Source of the DNA: UBA1206 sp045643125
Lineage (GTDB): Bacteria; Bacillota; Clostridia; Oscillospirales; CAG-382
Direction: 5' to 3'
Length of the DNA: 44,056 nucleotides
Assembly: GCA_045643125.1 (NCBI GenBank)
Contig: JAZUKE010000037.1
Span: 1-44,056 of the forward strand
How positions within the stretch are numbered: position 1 is the stretch's first letter; the number at the start of each line of letters is the position of its first letter. The translations under genes were made by a program, and so were the position numbers. The notes under the pieces are model-generated. The model did no database searches. It was not told the DNA's origin and saw only the letters and a program-made list of their open reading frames with translations. This document shows, in pieces, positions 35,723-42,836 of the stretch.

Positions 35723-35754
35723 GTTTACAGTAAACGGAAAAGGCGGTATATCTT

Positions 35755-36021
35755 ATGGCGGAAAATGTAAAAAAACACGTTCTTCATCTTGAAAACCGTG
35801 AAACGCTGACGGTGAACGGGGTGAAAGACCTCGTGAGTTTTGACGAAACGCAGGTCGTTTTTATGCTCGATGACGGTATGCTTACCGTTGCCGGAAGCGA
35901 TCTCTGCGTCACGAGACTTGCGCTCGAATCGGGCGATGCCACGGTAAAAGGAAGAACGGAAGCCCTTGTTTACAGCGAAGAAAAACAGAAAAAGAACGTT
36001 TTTTCGCGTTTTCGCAAATGA
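35755..36021 (+). CDS. yabP: Sporulation protein YabP
   Basis: This 88-residue protein has the YabP pattern: HVLHLENRETLTVNGVKDL, FDETQVVFMLDDG and LTVAGSDLCVTRLALESGDATVKG. In Bacillus it is a mother-cell protein needed for normal cortex and spore formation. It is followed after one base by yabQ, as expected. Its presence indicates a spore-forming lineage. AAAAGGCGG is the likely ribosome binding site. Confidence 0.93.
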   Translation: MAENVKKHVLHLENRETLTVNGVKDLVSFDETQVVFMLDDGMLTVAGSDLCVTRLALESGDATVKGRTEALVYSEEKQKKNVFSRFRK

Positions 36022-36022
36022 T

Positions 36023-36460
36023 ATGGAAATAGATTACGTTTCCCATCATCTTCTGTTTTTCGCGTCGCTCGTTTTCGGAATGTCAGGCGGAGCGTTTTAT
36101 GACGTTCTGCGGCTCGCGCGTGCGTTTTTCAAAGGACGTTTCTTCCTGTTCCTCACGGACGTTCTGTTCTGCCTTTACGGCTCCTGCCTTATGTGCGTGC
36201 TGTTTTTCAACTATTCACACGGCAGGATACGCGCTTATGCGATATTCGCGTTCTGGATCGGAGCTGCGGCGTATTATTTCACCGTCGGCAGACTGACAAA
36301 ACGTATTTTCGTCGCCGTCAAAACGGCGTGTGTACGTTTTGCGGGATATACCGAACAAAAAATCAAAGCGTTTTGCGGGAAATATTACCGCAGAGCTTAT
36401 TCTTATTTTGAAATGCGCGGTCTGCTTGCGGAGTCATCAAAAGGCTTCGTAAGAAAATAA
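36023..36460 (+). CDS. yabQ: Spore cortex biosynthesis protein YabQ
   Basis: The ATG at 36023 is preferred over upstream in-frame codons inside yabP because the family-like sequence begins there (MEIDYVSHHLLFF). The 145-residue membrane protein has about three to four hydrophobic helices, with GMSGGAFYDVLRLAR after the first, then a basic and aromatic C-terminal tail. YabQ is needed for cortex peptidoglycan in the mother cell. No strong ribosome binding site is seen, which suggests coupling to yabP translation. Confidence 0.85.
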   Translation: MEIDYVSHHLLFFASLVFGMSGGAFYDVLRLARAFFKGRFFLFLTDVLFCLYGSCLMCVLFFNYSHGRIRAYAIFAFWIGAAAYYFTVGRLTKRIFVAVKTACVRFAGYTEQKIKAFCGKYYRRAYSYFEMRGLLAESSKGFVRK

Positions 36461-36513
36461 ACCGACCGTGCGGATGTAAAAATGACCGTCAGATGAAAGG
36501 AGCAAAAACCGCA

Positions 36514-36795
36514 ATGCAAAAAACGAATACCAATTTTATAGTCAAGCTTGTAGTTATCGGGCTTCTTTGTCTGCTGGTTTTCGCAGTCATTCGTGTACAA
36601 ATAGAGCTTAACGGGCTCAAAAAAAATAAAAACGAGCTTATGGCACAAATCGAAAAAGTGGATGATGTCATTGATGAAATGACGATCCGTCTTGCTTCTC
36701 CCGTCACGGACAAATACATAGAAGACGTCGTGAAGAACCAACTCGGGTATTATAACGAAGGTGACATCATCTTTTACAACGATTTGGCGAACTGA
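36514..36795 (+). CDS. divIC: Septum formation initiator DivIC/FtsB family
   Basis: The ATG at 36514 is chosen because AAAGGAG (36496-36502) precedes it; an earlier in-frame ATG at 36493 would put that site inside the gene. The 93-residue protein has a membrane helix (about 8-27), then a coiled coil (about 28-60) and the typical YIEDVVKNQLGYYNEGDIIFY end. It sits in the division complex with FtsL and DivIB. The location after yabQ is conserved. Confidence 0.92.
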   Translation: MQKTNTNFIVKLVVIGLLCLLVFAVIRVQIELNGLKKNKNELMAQIEKVDDVIDEMTIRLASPVTDKYIEDVVKNQLGYYNEGDIIFYNDLAN

Positions 36796-36813
36796 ACGGC
36801 AAGGAGCGTAAAC

Positions 36814-37248
36814 TTGGATAAAGTCGTCAAAGGTAAAGTTACCAAAATCACATCTTTCGGAGCGTTCGTGGCGGTCATTGACGAACAGAAACCGAAGGAA
36901 AGCAAAAGCGGTCTTATTCATATCTCTGAAATATCGAGCGATTTTGTAAGAGATATACACGATTTTCTGAATGAGGGGCAGGAAATCGAAGCGGCTGTTA
37001 TTTCGATAGACGAAAACGGCAGATATACTCTGTCACTTAAACGACTTGCACCCAAGTCTGCGCCAAAGCATACCGGCAGCGCTCTTGGTATGCCGCCTGC
37101 GGATTTTTATTCCGATAAAAAGAGCGGCGACGCGACTTTTGAAACGATGATGTCGCATTTCAAGAGCATTTCCGAAGACAAAATGAGCGATATCAAAAAA
37201 GGCTATGACGGCAAACGCGGCAAAAACACGAAACGCGCCAAGCATTAA
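36814..37248 (+). CDS. S1-domain RNA-binding protein (YabR-like)
   Basis: A TTG start at 36814 has AAGGAG about 8 nt upstream. The 144-residue protein opens with one S1 domain (about 1-75): GKVTKITSFGAFVAV, GLIHISEIS and GRYTLSLKRL. The remaining half is low-complexity and Lys/Ser-rich, ending with KRGKNTKRAKH. The S1 part matches YabR next to divIC; it may bind RNA or the ribosome. The role of the tail is unknown. Confidence 0.88.
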   Translation: MDKVVKGKVTKITSFGAFVAVIDEQKPKESKSGLIHISEISSDFVRDIHDFLNEGQEIEAAVISIDENGRYTLSLKRLAPKSAPKHTGSALGMPPADFYSDKKSGDATFETMMSHFKSISEDKMSDIKKGYDGKRGKNTKRAKH

Positions 37249-37306
37249 AAGAAACCGGTCACGGGAAACGGTTAAAAAATATTAGTAAATATACACAAAA
37301 TTCACA

Positions 37307-37335
37307 TTGACAAAGTACTCTTTATGTGATATAAT
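37307..37335 (+). promoter_or_regulatory. Consensus sigma-A promoter for hpf
   Basis: TTGACA (37307-37312), a 17-nt spacer and TATAAT (37330-37335) match consensus at every position, and an extended -10 TG stands at 37327-37328. The transcript leader would be about 50 nt. Confidence 0.92.
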
Positions 37336-37392
37336 AACAATGACAAAAGGGAAATATTCCTTTTGCCGAATATCAATAAGGAGGAACCGATA

Positions 37393-37917
37393 ATGAAAAT
37401 CAAGTTCAACGCACGCAAGTACAACCTTACCGACGACGTAAGGGCAAGATTCGAAAAGAAGCTTGCAAAGCTTGACAAATTCTTCTATAAGGATGCGGAG
37501 GCGATCGTCTCACTCTACGAAGAAAAGGTCGGCGAACGTGTTGAAATAACCGTATACGGCAAGGGCACGATTTTCAGAGCTGAAGAAACCGACCGTGACT
37601 CTCTCTGCGCTCTCGACAAAGCGATGGACGTTCTTGAAAGACAGATCAGAAAGAACCGTACACGTCTTGAAAAACGCAAACAGATCCCCGAAGTTACGGC
37701 TGTCGAAGACAAGCTCTATGAAGAAGAACCTGATTTTAAGATTTCAAAGGTCAAGCAGTTCACTCTCGACGCTATGACGGTCGATGAAGCAATACTTCAG
37801 ATGAATATGCTCTCCCACGAATTCTTCCTTTTCAAAAATGCCGAAACAGGCGCGATCAACCTCGTTTACAAGAGAAAGAACGATAACGACTACGGTGTGA
37901 TCGTTCCCGCCGAATAA
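37393..37917 (+). CDS. hpf: Long-form ribosome hibernation promoting factor
   Basis: The ATG at 37393 is preceded by AAGGAGG and begins the family sequence (MKIKFNARKYNLTDDV); an in-frame start 30 nt upstream lies before this site and is rejected. The 174-residue protein has the YfiA/RaiA N-terminal domain (about 1-100), a linker and the C-terminal dimerisation domain (about 118-174, with MTVDEAILQMNMLSHEFFLF), so it should form 100S ribosome dimers in resting cells. It is monocistronic, with promoter and terminator. Confidence 0.95.
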   Translation: MKIKFNARKYNLTDDVRARFEKKLAKLDKFFYKDAEAIVSLYEEKVGERVEITVYGKGTIFRAEETDRDSLCALDKAMDVLERQIRKNRTRLEKRKQIPEVTAVEDKLYEEEPDFKISKVKQFTLDAMTVDEAILQMNMLSHEFFLFKNAETGAINLVYKRKNDNDYGVIVPAE

Positions 37918-37939
37918 AAGTTTTTTGAATTGATTATCG

Positions 37940-37974
37940 CTCCCCACTCAAAAAGAGTGGGGAGAGCTTTTTGA
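37940..37974 (+). terminator. Rho-independent terminator after hpf
   Basis: A perfect 10-bp stem, CTCCCCACTC-AAAAA-GAGTGGGGAG, is followed by AGCTTTTTG. Confidence 0.92.
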
Positions 37975-38016
37975 TAACGCTTCCGCAAACAACAAATAAT
38001 AACTTGGGATGTTTTT

Positions 38017-39141
38017 ATGAGATTTATTACTACCTGTCTTTTCGGGCTTGAAAAGCTCGTCGGCGAAGACATTGATTCGCTCGGCTACAAAAGAATAGAA
38101 ACCACCGACGGCAGAGTTGAGTTCGAGGCGCCTGCCGAAGCCATCGCACGGTGCAACGTCAATTTCCGTTACAGCGAAAGAGTGCTGATAAAGCTGGCGT
38201 CGTTCAAGGCGCTTTCGTTCACCGACTTGTTCGAGGGCACAAAGGCGATAAGCTGGGAAAGCTATATCGGCAAAAACGACGCTTTCCCCGTAAAGGGACA
38301 TTCGATAAAATCAAAACTGTTCTCCGTTCCCGATTGTCAGTCCATAATCAAAAAAGCGGTCTGCAAGAGGCTCGGCGAAAAATACGGTCTTGAAAGACTG
38401 CCCGAAAGCGGCGTGAAAAAGCAGATAGTGTTCTTTATTATGAACAACGAAGCCTGCATTATGCTCGACACCACGGGTGAGGGACTGCACAAACGCGGCT
38501 ACCGCCCGGAATCGAATCTTGCACCGATACGCGAAACTCTCGCGGCTGCGATGGTGAGCCTTTCCCGTCCGAGAGAAAACGTCATCACCGTCGATCCGAT
38601 GTGCGGCTCGGGGACTATCCCCATTGAAGCGGCGCTGCTCGCGTCGAATACCGCGCCCGGAATAAACCGTTCGTTTGCCGCCGAGGACTACGGCATAATC
38701 AGCAAACGCGCTTTCTTTGACGCACGCGACGAAGCAAAAGCAAAAATCGTCCGCCCGTCTATGGAGATATTCGGCTCCGACATTGATCCCGAGTCGATCG
38801 AGATCGCCAAAAACAACGTATCAAGAGCCGGCGTTTCCGATTGGGTGACGCTTTCAGTTGCCGACGCAAGACGTTTTGCGTCGCCGATACCCGATGCCAG
38901 AGGGACTATCGTCTGCAACCCGCCTTACGGGGAAAGGATGATGGAAAAGAGCGAGGTCGCTTTGCTTGAAAAAACGGTCGGCGAAGCTTTTGAAAAAAGC
39001 GTGCCGTCGTGGCAGATGTATTTCATTTCGTCGGACGAAAACTTTGAACGCAATTTCGGCAGAATTGCCGACAAAAAGCGCACGCTCTATAACGGAATGA
39101 TAAAATGTATCTTCTATCAGTATTACAAAAAGCGTCAATAA
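38017..39141 (+). CDS. THUMP-domain RNA guanine-N2 methyltransferase (YpsC/RlmL-type)
   Basis: This 374-residue protein has an N-terminal ferredoxin-like/THUMP part (about 1-155) and a Rossmann methyltransferase (about 160-374) with DPMCGSGTIPIEAALLAS and the catalytic NPPYGERM. It resembles the N-terminal half of RlmL and Bacillus YpsC, which act on 23S rRNA guanine. The exact nucleotide is not certain. The gene stands alone between the hpf terminator and groES. Confidence 0.88.
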   Translation: MRFITTCLFGLEKLVGEDIDSLGYKRIETTDGRVEFEAPAEAIARCNVNFRYSERVLIKLASFKALSFTDLFEGTKAISWESYIGKNDAFPVKGHSIKSKLFSVPDCQSIIKKAVCKRLGEKYGLERLPESGVKKQIVFFIMNNEACIMLDTTGEGLHKRGYRPESNLAPIRETLAAAMVSLSRPRENVITVDPMCGSGTIPIEAALLASNTAPGINRSFAAEDYGIISKRAFFDARDEAKAKIVRPSMEIFGSDIDPESIEIAKNNVSRAGVSDWVTLSVADARRFASPIPDARGTIVCNPPYGERMMEKSEVALLEKTVGEAFEKSVPSWQMYFISSDENFERNFGRIADKKRTLYNGMIKCIFYQYYKKRQ

Positions 39142-39198
39142 GAAACACGATATAAAAATTATACATCTAAAATGACATAAAATATAATATTATATCTA

Positions 39199-39227
39199 TT
39201 GACTTTTCGGTCAAAAGAATATATTAT
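39199..39227 (+). promoter_or_regulatory. Promoter of groES-groEL with inverted repeat at the -35
   Basis: TTGACT (39199-39204), 17 nt and TATTAT (39222-39227) lie before groES. TTGAC-N6-GTCAA (39199-39214) forms a small inverted repeat over the -35 region. The HrcA operator CIRCE (TTAGCACTC-N9-GAGTGCTAA) is absent, and only a single CtsR-like GGTCAAA half-site (39209-39215) is seen. Confidence 0.6.
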
Positions 39228-39260
39228 ATATAGGAAAATTTTAATAAGGAGGACTGCAGT

Positions 39261-39548
39261 ATGAAACTCAGACCGCTTGGCGATAAAATCGTCATAAAAA
39301 TGGCGGAAGCCGAGGAAACCACCAAAAGTGGCATCATCCTTGCCGGCTCCGCTAAGGAAAAACCACAGTTTGCCTATGTTGTTGAAGTAGGCCCCGGTGC
39401 CCGTGATGAAAAAGGCAACCTTGTCCCTATGGAAGTCAAAAAGGGTGACAAAGTCATCACCGGCAAATATTCCGGAACCGAAATAAAGATCGAAGACGAA
39501 GAATACATCGTCGTTAAACAGAACGACATTCTTTGCATAGTTGACTGA
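39261..39548 (+). CDS. groES: Co-chaperonin GroES
   Basis: This 95-residue protein opens with MKLRPLGDKIVIK and has the mobile loop around ETTKSGIILAGSAKEKPQ and the late GTEIKIEDEEYIVVKQNDILCIVD. It forms the heptameric lid of the GroEL chamber. AAGGAGG stands about 8-9 nt before the ATG. groEL follows after 17 nt. Confidence 0.97.
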   Translation: MKLRPLGDKIVIKMAEAEETTKSGIILAGSAKEKPQFAYVVEVGPGARDEKGNLVPMEVKKGDKVITGKYSGTEIKIEDEEYIVVKQNDILCIVD

Positions 39549-39565
39549 TAAGGAGGAATTCTGTT

Positions 39566-41194
39566 ATGGCAAAAGAACTCAAACACGGCGTTGACGCCAG
39601 AGAAGCTATCATAAGAGGCATCAATACTCTTGCCGATACCGTCAAGGTAACGCTCGGCCCCAAGGGCAGAAACGTCGTTCTCGATAAAAAATTCGGCTCT
39701 CCGCTCATCACCAACGACGGCGTAACGATCGCAAAAGAGATCGAACTTGACGACGCTTTCGAGAATATGGGCGCACGCCTCGTATGCGAAGTCGCCACCA
39801 AGACCAACGACGCCGCAGGCGACGGCACCACCACCGCAACTCTGCTCGCACAGGCTTTCATCCGCGAAGGTATGAGAAATATCGCCGCAGGCGCAAATCC
39901 CATGGTTATCAAAAAAGGCATAAAGAAAGCCGTTGACGCCGCTGTTGCAGCCGTTACCGCTTCTTCCATCGCCGTTCACGGCACCGAAGATATCGCCCGC
40001 ATCGGCACCATTTCCTCCGGCGACGAAGGAATAGGCAAGATCATTGCCGAAGCTATGGAAAAAGTCACCGCCGAAGGCGTTATCACCGTTGAAGAATCCA
40101 AGACTGCCGAAACCTACTACGACCTCGTTGAAGGTATGCAGTTCGACAGAGGATATATCACCCCGTATATGGTCACCGATACCGACAAAATGGAAGCCGT
40201 TATCGACGACGCTTACATCCTCATCACCGACAAAAAGATCTCCAACATCCAGGAGATCCTCCCCGTTCTTGAACAGATCGTTCAGAACGGCAAAAAGCTC
40301 GTCATCATTGCCGAAGATATCGAAGGCGAAGCACTTTCCACTCTCATCGTCAACAGACTCCGCGGCACCTTCACCTGCCTTGCAGTCAAAGCTCCCGGCT
40401 TCGGCGACAGACGTAAGGATATGCTTCAGGATATCGCCATCCTCACCGGCGGCGTAGTCATTTCTTCCGATCTCGGCTACGAACTCAAAGAAACCACCAT
40501 TGATATGCTCGGCAGAGCAAAACAGGTCAAATCCACCAAAGAAAACACCATCATCGTTGACGGCGCAGGCGACAAGGACGCCATCAAGGCGCGCACCGCT
40601 CAGATCAGAGCCGCCATCGAGATCTCCACCAGCGATTTCGACCGTGAAAAACTTCAGGAACGTCTTGCAAAACTCGCAGGCGGCGTTGCCGTTATCAAAG
40701 CCGGCGCTGCTACAGAAACCAAGATCAAAGAAAAGAAGCTCCGTATCGAAGACGCACTCAACGCCACCAGAGCGGCTGTTGAAGAAGGCTACGTTTCCGG
40801 CGGCGGCGTTGCTCTCATCGACGTCATCCCCGAAGTCGAAAAGCTTCTCAAGACCACCGAAGGCGACGAAAAGACCGGCGTAGAGATCGTTCTCCGCGCT
40901 CTCGAAGAGCCCGTAAGACAGATCGCCGCTAACGCAGGCTTCGAAGGCAGCGTTATCGTTGACAAGATCAAGAGATCCAAACCCGGCATCGGCTTCGACG
41001 CATACAACGAAAAATTCGTCAATATGGTCGAATCCGGCATCATCGACCCCGTAAAGGTCACCCGCAGCGCACTCCAGAACGCGGCTTCCATCGCTTCTAT
41101 GGTACTCACCACCGAAGCAGTCGTTGCCGACAAGAAGGAACCTGCTCCCGCAGCAGATCCTGCAGCTATGGGCGGAATGGGCGGAATGTATTGA
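39566..41194 (+). CDS. groEL: Chaperonin GroEL
   Basis: This 542-residue ATP-driven folding chaperonin has TLGPKGRNVVLD (29-40), GDGTTTAT (85-92) at the nucleotide site, and the Gly/Met-rich end GGMGGMY. AAGGAGG precedes the ATG. Codon use is strongly biased (AAC, ATC, GGC), as in highly expressed genes. It forms a bicistron with groES and ends at a strong terminator. Confidence 0.98.
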   Translation: MAKELKHGVDAREAIIRGINTLADTVKVTLGPKGRNVVLDKKFGSPLITNDGVTIAKEIELDDAFENMGARLVCEVATKTNDAAGDGTTTATLLAQAFIREGMRNIAAGANPMVIKKGIKKAVDAAVAAVTASSIAVHGTEDIARIGTISSGDEGIGKIIAEAMEKVTAEGVITVEESKTAETYYDLVEGMQFDRGYITPYMVTDTDKMEAVIDDAYILITDKKISNIQEILPVLEQIVQNGKKLVIIAEDIEGEALSTLIVNRLRGTFTCLAVKAPGFGDRRKDMLQDIAILTGGVVISSDLGYELKETTIDMLGRAKQVKSTKENTIIVDGAGDKDAIKARTAQIRAAIEISTSDFDREKLQERLAKLAGGVAVIKAGAATETKIKEKKLRIEDALNATRAAVEEGYVSGGGVALIDVIPEVEKLLKTTEGDEKTGVEIVLRALEEPVRQIAANAGFEGSVIVDKIKRSKPGIGFDAYNEKFVNMVESGIIDPVKVTRSALQNAASIASMVLTTEAVVADKKEPAPAADPAAMGGMGGMY

Positions 41195-41202
41195 TAAAAA
41201 AT

Positions 41203-41233
41203 GGGCTGCAGCAACGCTGCAGCCCGATTTTTT
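41203..41233 (+). terminator. Rho-independent terminator after groEL
   Basis: A perfect 10-bp stem, GGGCTGCAGC-AAC-GCTGCAGCCC (41203-41225), is followed by GA and a run of six T. Confidence 0.95.
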
Positions 41234-41343
41234 GAAGTAATAAGTAAGAAGTAATATGGAAGAAGTAAGGTGATTATTTTCACGCGGAAGCGTGAAAATA
41301 ATTTCTTCAATTTGTAATTTGCAATTTGGAATTTGTAATTTAT
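41234..41343 (+). repeat. Composite intergenic repeat, copy 2
   Basis: Directly after the groEL terminator comes a purine-rich lead with repeated AAGTAA words (about 41235-41270). Next is a perfect 13-bp hairpin, ATTATTTTCACGC-GGAA-GCGTGAAAATAAT (41273-41302), then five tandem heptamers AATTTGT, AATTTGC, AATTTGG, AATTTGT, AATTTAT (41309-41343). Order and orientation match 6384-6485, and the two copies share the flanks ATTATTTTC and GAAAATAATTTC. No coding sequence is seen. Confidence 0.75.
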
Positions 41344-41393
41344 TTTCACGGCGTGCCGTGAAAATAATAACCTCAACGTTGCCGTAAGGCAAC
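41340..41393. repeat. Two further hairpins next to the composite repeat
   Basis: The first is TTATTTTCACGG-CGTG-CCGTGAAAATAA (41340-41367), the same outer arms as the hairpins above with a different inner stem. The second is GTTGCC-GTAA-GGCAAC (41378-41393), the GTAA-capped type found in the array at 42837-42919. They stand directly before the truncated AlkZ-like frame. Confidence 0.7.
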
Positions 41394-41395
41394 AC

Positions 41396-41796
41396 ATGCT
41401 ATGCCGAAGTGATATCTCTGTCACAGATATGCTTGGTATTCAAAGTCAGTTCCTTCGCTACTCCAAATGGGTCGCTAAGGTGCGCGGTATAGACATGGAC
41501 GCCGAGCCAGAAAGATACTTCCGTGCATGGACGTTGCGCGGAACCATGCATATCCATGAGGTTTGCGATTATGACCTCTATATGATGAGGGCAATCGTTC
41601 TCCCTACATGAAAGAATATTGGGATGATCATTCCGTTGTCTCCCATGCGGTCAAGTGCCAAGCCGAGGATCAGATGCTACGCCTGATCGAGGCCGGTGTC
41701 GCAAAAAGAAAAGATATCGTTAGATCCTTTCAGGAAAGCGGAGCGTCGAAGGAAACGATAATAAAGGCTTTGAACATAATGATTATTTGCAATTAA
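41396..41796 (+). pseudogene. Broken AlkZ-like winged-helix protein (DUF1006 type)
   Basis: The first frame (to 41611) carries DMLGIQSQF and RAWTLRGTMHIHEVCDYDLY, as near the start of winged-helix DNA glycosylase-like proteins of the AlkZ/DUF1006 family. The family's first 20-30 residues are missing; hairpin repeats take their place. A one-base frameshift near 41590 moves homology-like sequence into another frame (from the RGNRSPYMKEYWDD region onward, to 41796). Together about 130 of roughly 350-400 residues remain. It is most likely dead. The family call rests on the RGTMH motif and surroundings and is moderate. Confidence 0.6.
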
Positions 41797-41879
41797 CATT
41801 TGATGAAGCATATTCTATGCTTACTTTTGAAAATACAAAAGAGATACTTAAAGCAGCTAACGACTATTTGAAAGGGTGA
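41766..41879 (+). pseudogene. 3' tail of an unidentified gene
   Basis: In a third frame the sequence reads GFEHNDYLQLTFDEAY... to EILKAANDYLKG and a TGA at 41877-41879, five bases before the phosphotransferase ATG. It looks like a real, AT-rich gene end whose first part is lost. I do not recognise the family. It overlaps the end of the AlkZ-like remnant, so a recombination junction lies about 41720-41790. Confidence 0.4.
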
Positions 41880-41884
41880 ATGAA

Positions 41885-42769
41885 ATGCCACAATATAAGT
41901 TTGTTTCAAAAGAGCTAATAGACAAAGGTTGGTCGGGAGATAAAAAGTATTGTGTTACTGACGAGCAAGGAAACAGGTTCTTGCTTCGTATTTCTCCGAT
42001 TGAACAATATGAGCGAAAGAAAAGTGAATATGAACTTATGAGTCAGGTAGCAGCTCTCAGTGTACCAATGTGCAAACCGTTAGAGTTCGGCACGTCTGAC
42101 GAAGGGGTTTACTCTATTCAAACTTGGATAGATGGTGTTGATGCAGAAGAAAATGCACACAACCTCACAAGTGATGAGCAGTATTCTTACGGCTTTGAAG
42201 CAGGACGAATACTAAAAGAAATTCATAAAATTCCTGCTCCGGAAGGAATAGAAGATTGGGAAATCTATTTTAACCGTAAAGCAGATCGCAAAATCAAAAT
42301 GTATGAAGAATGTCCTATCAAGTATGAAAACGGACAAGCCTTTATTGATTACATTAACGCACACAGACACTTGCTTAGCGGTCGCCCTCGAACTTATCAG
42401 CACGGAGATTATCATATTGGCAATATGATGATAGGTAACGATAAGCAGCTCTATATCATTGACTTTAACAGAAATGACTTTGGAGATCCGTGGGAAGAAT
42501 TTAACCGAATTGTGTGGTGCGCTCAAGCTACCCCTCTATTTGCTACCGGAATGGTCAACGGATACTTTGATAATGATGTGCCTATGGAATTTTGGAAACT
42601 TCTCGCACTTTATATCAGCAGTAATACGTTATCTTCTGTACCTTGGGCAATTCCTTTTGGTGACGAGCAAATTCAAGTAATGGTAAACCAAGCAAAAGAC
42701 GTACTGAGTTGGTATGACGATATGAAAAACCCCGTTCCGACTTGGTATAAAGGAGTTATCGGAAAATGA
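41885..42769 (+). CDS. Aminoglycoside phosphotransferase-family kinase
   Basis: The ATG at 41885 with AAAGGG 8 nt upstream is preferred over the GTG at 41876. The 294-residue protein has the protein-kinase-like APH fold: the catalytic loop HGDYHIGN (H173, D175, N180) and a metal-binding IIDFNRNDFGD (191-201). It should phosphorylate a small molecule with ATP or GTP, either an antibiotic or a metabolite. Drug resistance cannot be claimed from these motifs. The gene is intact, clearly lower in GC and different in codon use from its neighbours, and is flanked by gene fragments and hairpin repeats, so it looks acquired. Confidence 0.85.
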   Translation: MPQYKFVSKELIDKGWSGDKKYCVTDEQGNRFLLRISPIEQYERKKSEYELMSQVAALSVPMCKPLEFGTSDEGVYSIQTWIDGVDAEENAHNLTSDEQYSYGFEAGRILKEIHKIPAPEGIEDWEIYFNRKADRKIKMYEECPIKYENGQAFIDYINAHRHLLSGRPRTYQHGDYHIGNMMIGNDKQLYIIDFNRNDFGDPWEEFNRIVWCAQATPLFATGMVNGYFDNDVPMEFWKLLALYISSNTLSSVPWAIPFGDEQIQVMVNQAKDVLSWYDDMKNPVPTWYKGVIGK

Positions 42770-42836
42770 ACAACCGCATCATAACAGATATTTCAAACTA
42801 CATATTTGTTTCTGACGAGCCTGAAAAGGTTGACGC
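42766..42836 (+). pseudogene. Truncated YdcF/DUF218-type gene, N-terminal stub
   Basis: The ATG overlaps the kinase stop as ATGA. About 24 residues (MNNRIITDISNYIFVSD to VDAI) match the start of YdcF/DUF218 proteins, where a DAIFVLGG-like motif would come next. Instead the frame runs into the hairpin array and closes at 42963. The rest of the gene is absent from the window. Confidence 0.5.

Noticed and set aside
39142..39260. CIRCE or CtsR operator before groES.
   Set aside because: TTAGCACTC-N9-GAGTGCTAA is absent and only one CtsR-like half-site is present.
39374..41395. Very long open frame on the minus strand (about 670 codons) over groEL.
   Set aside because: It is the antisense shadow of the strongly biased groEL codons; its translation is Gly/Phe/Asp/Val-rich without any family motif, and its start lies in repeat DNA.
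41885..42769. Calling the kinase a proven antibiotic resistance gene.
   Set aside because: The APH fold motifs are shared with metabolite kinases, and nothing in the sequence fixes an aminoglycoside substrate.
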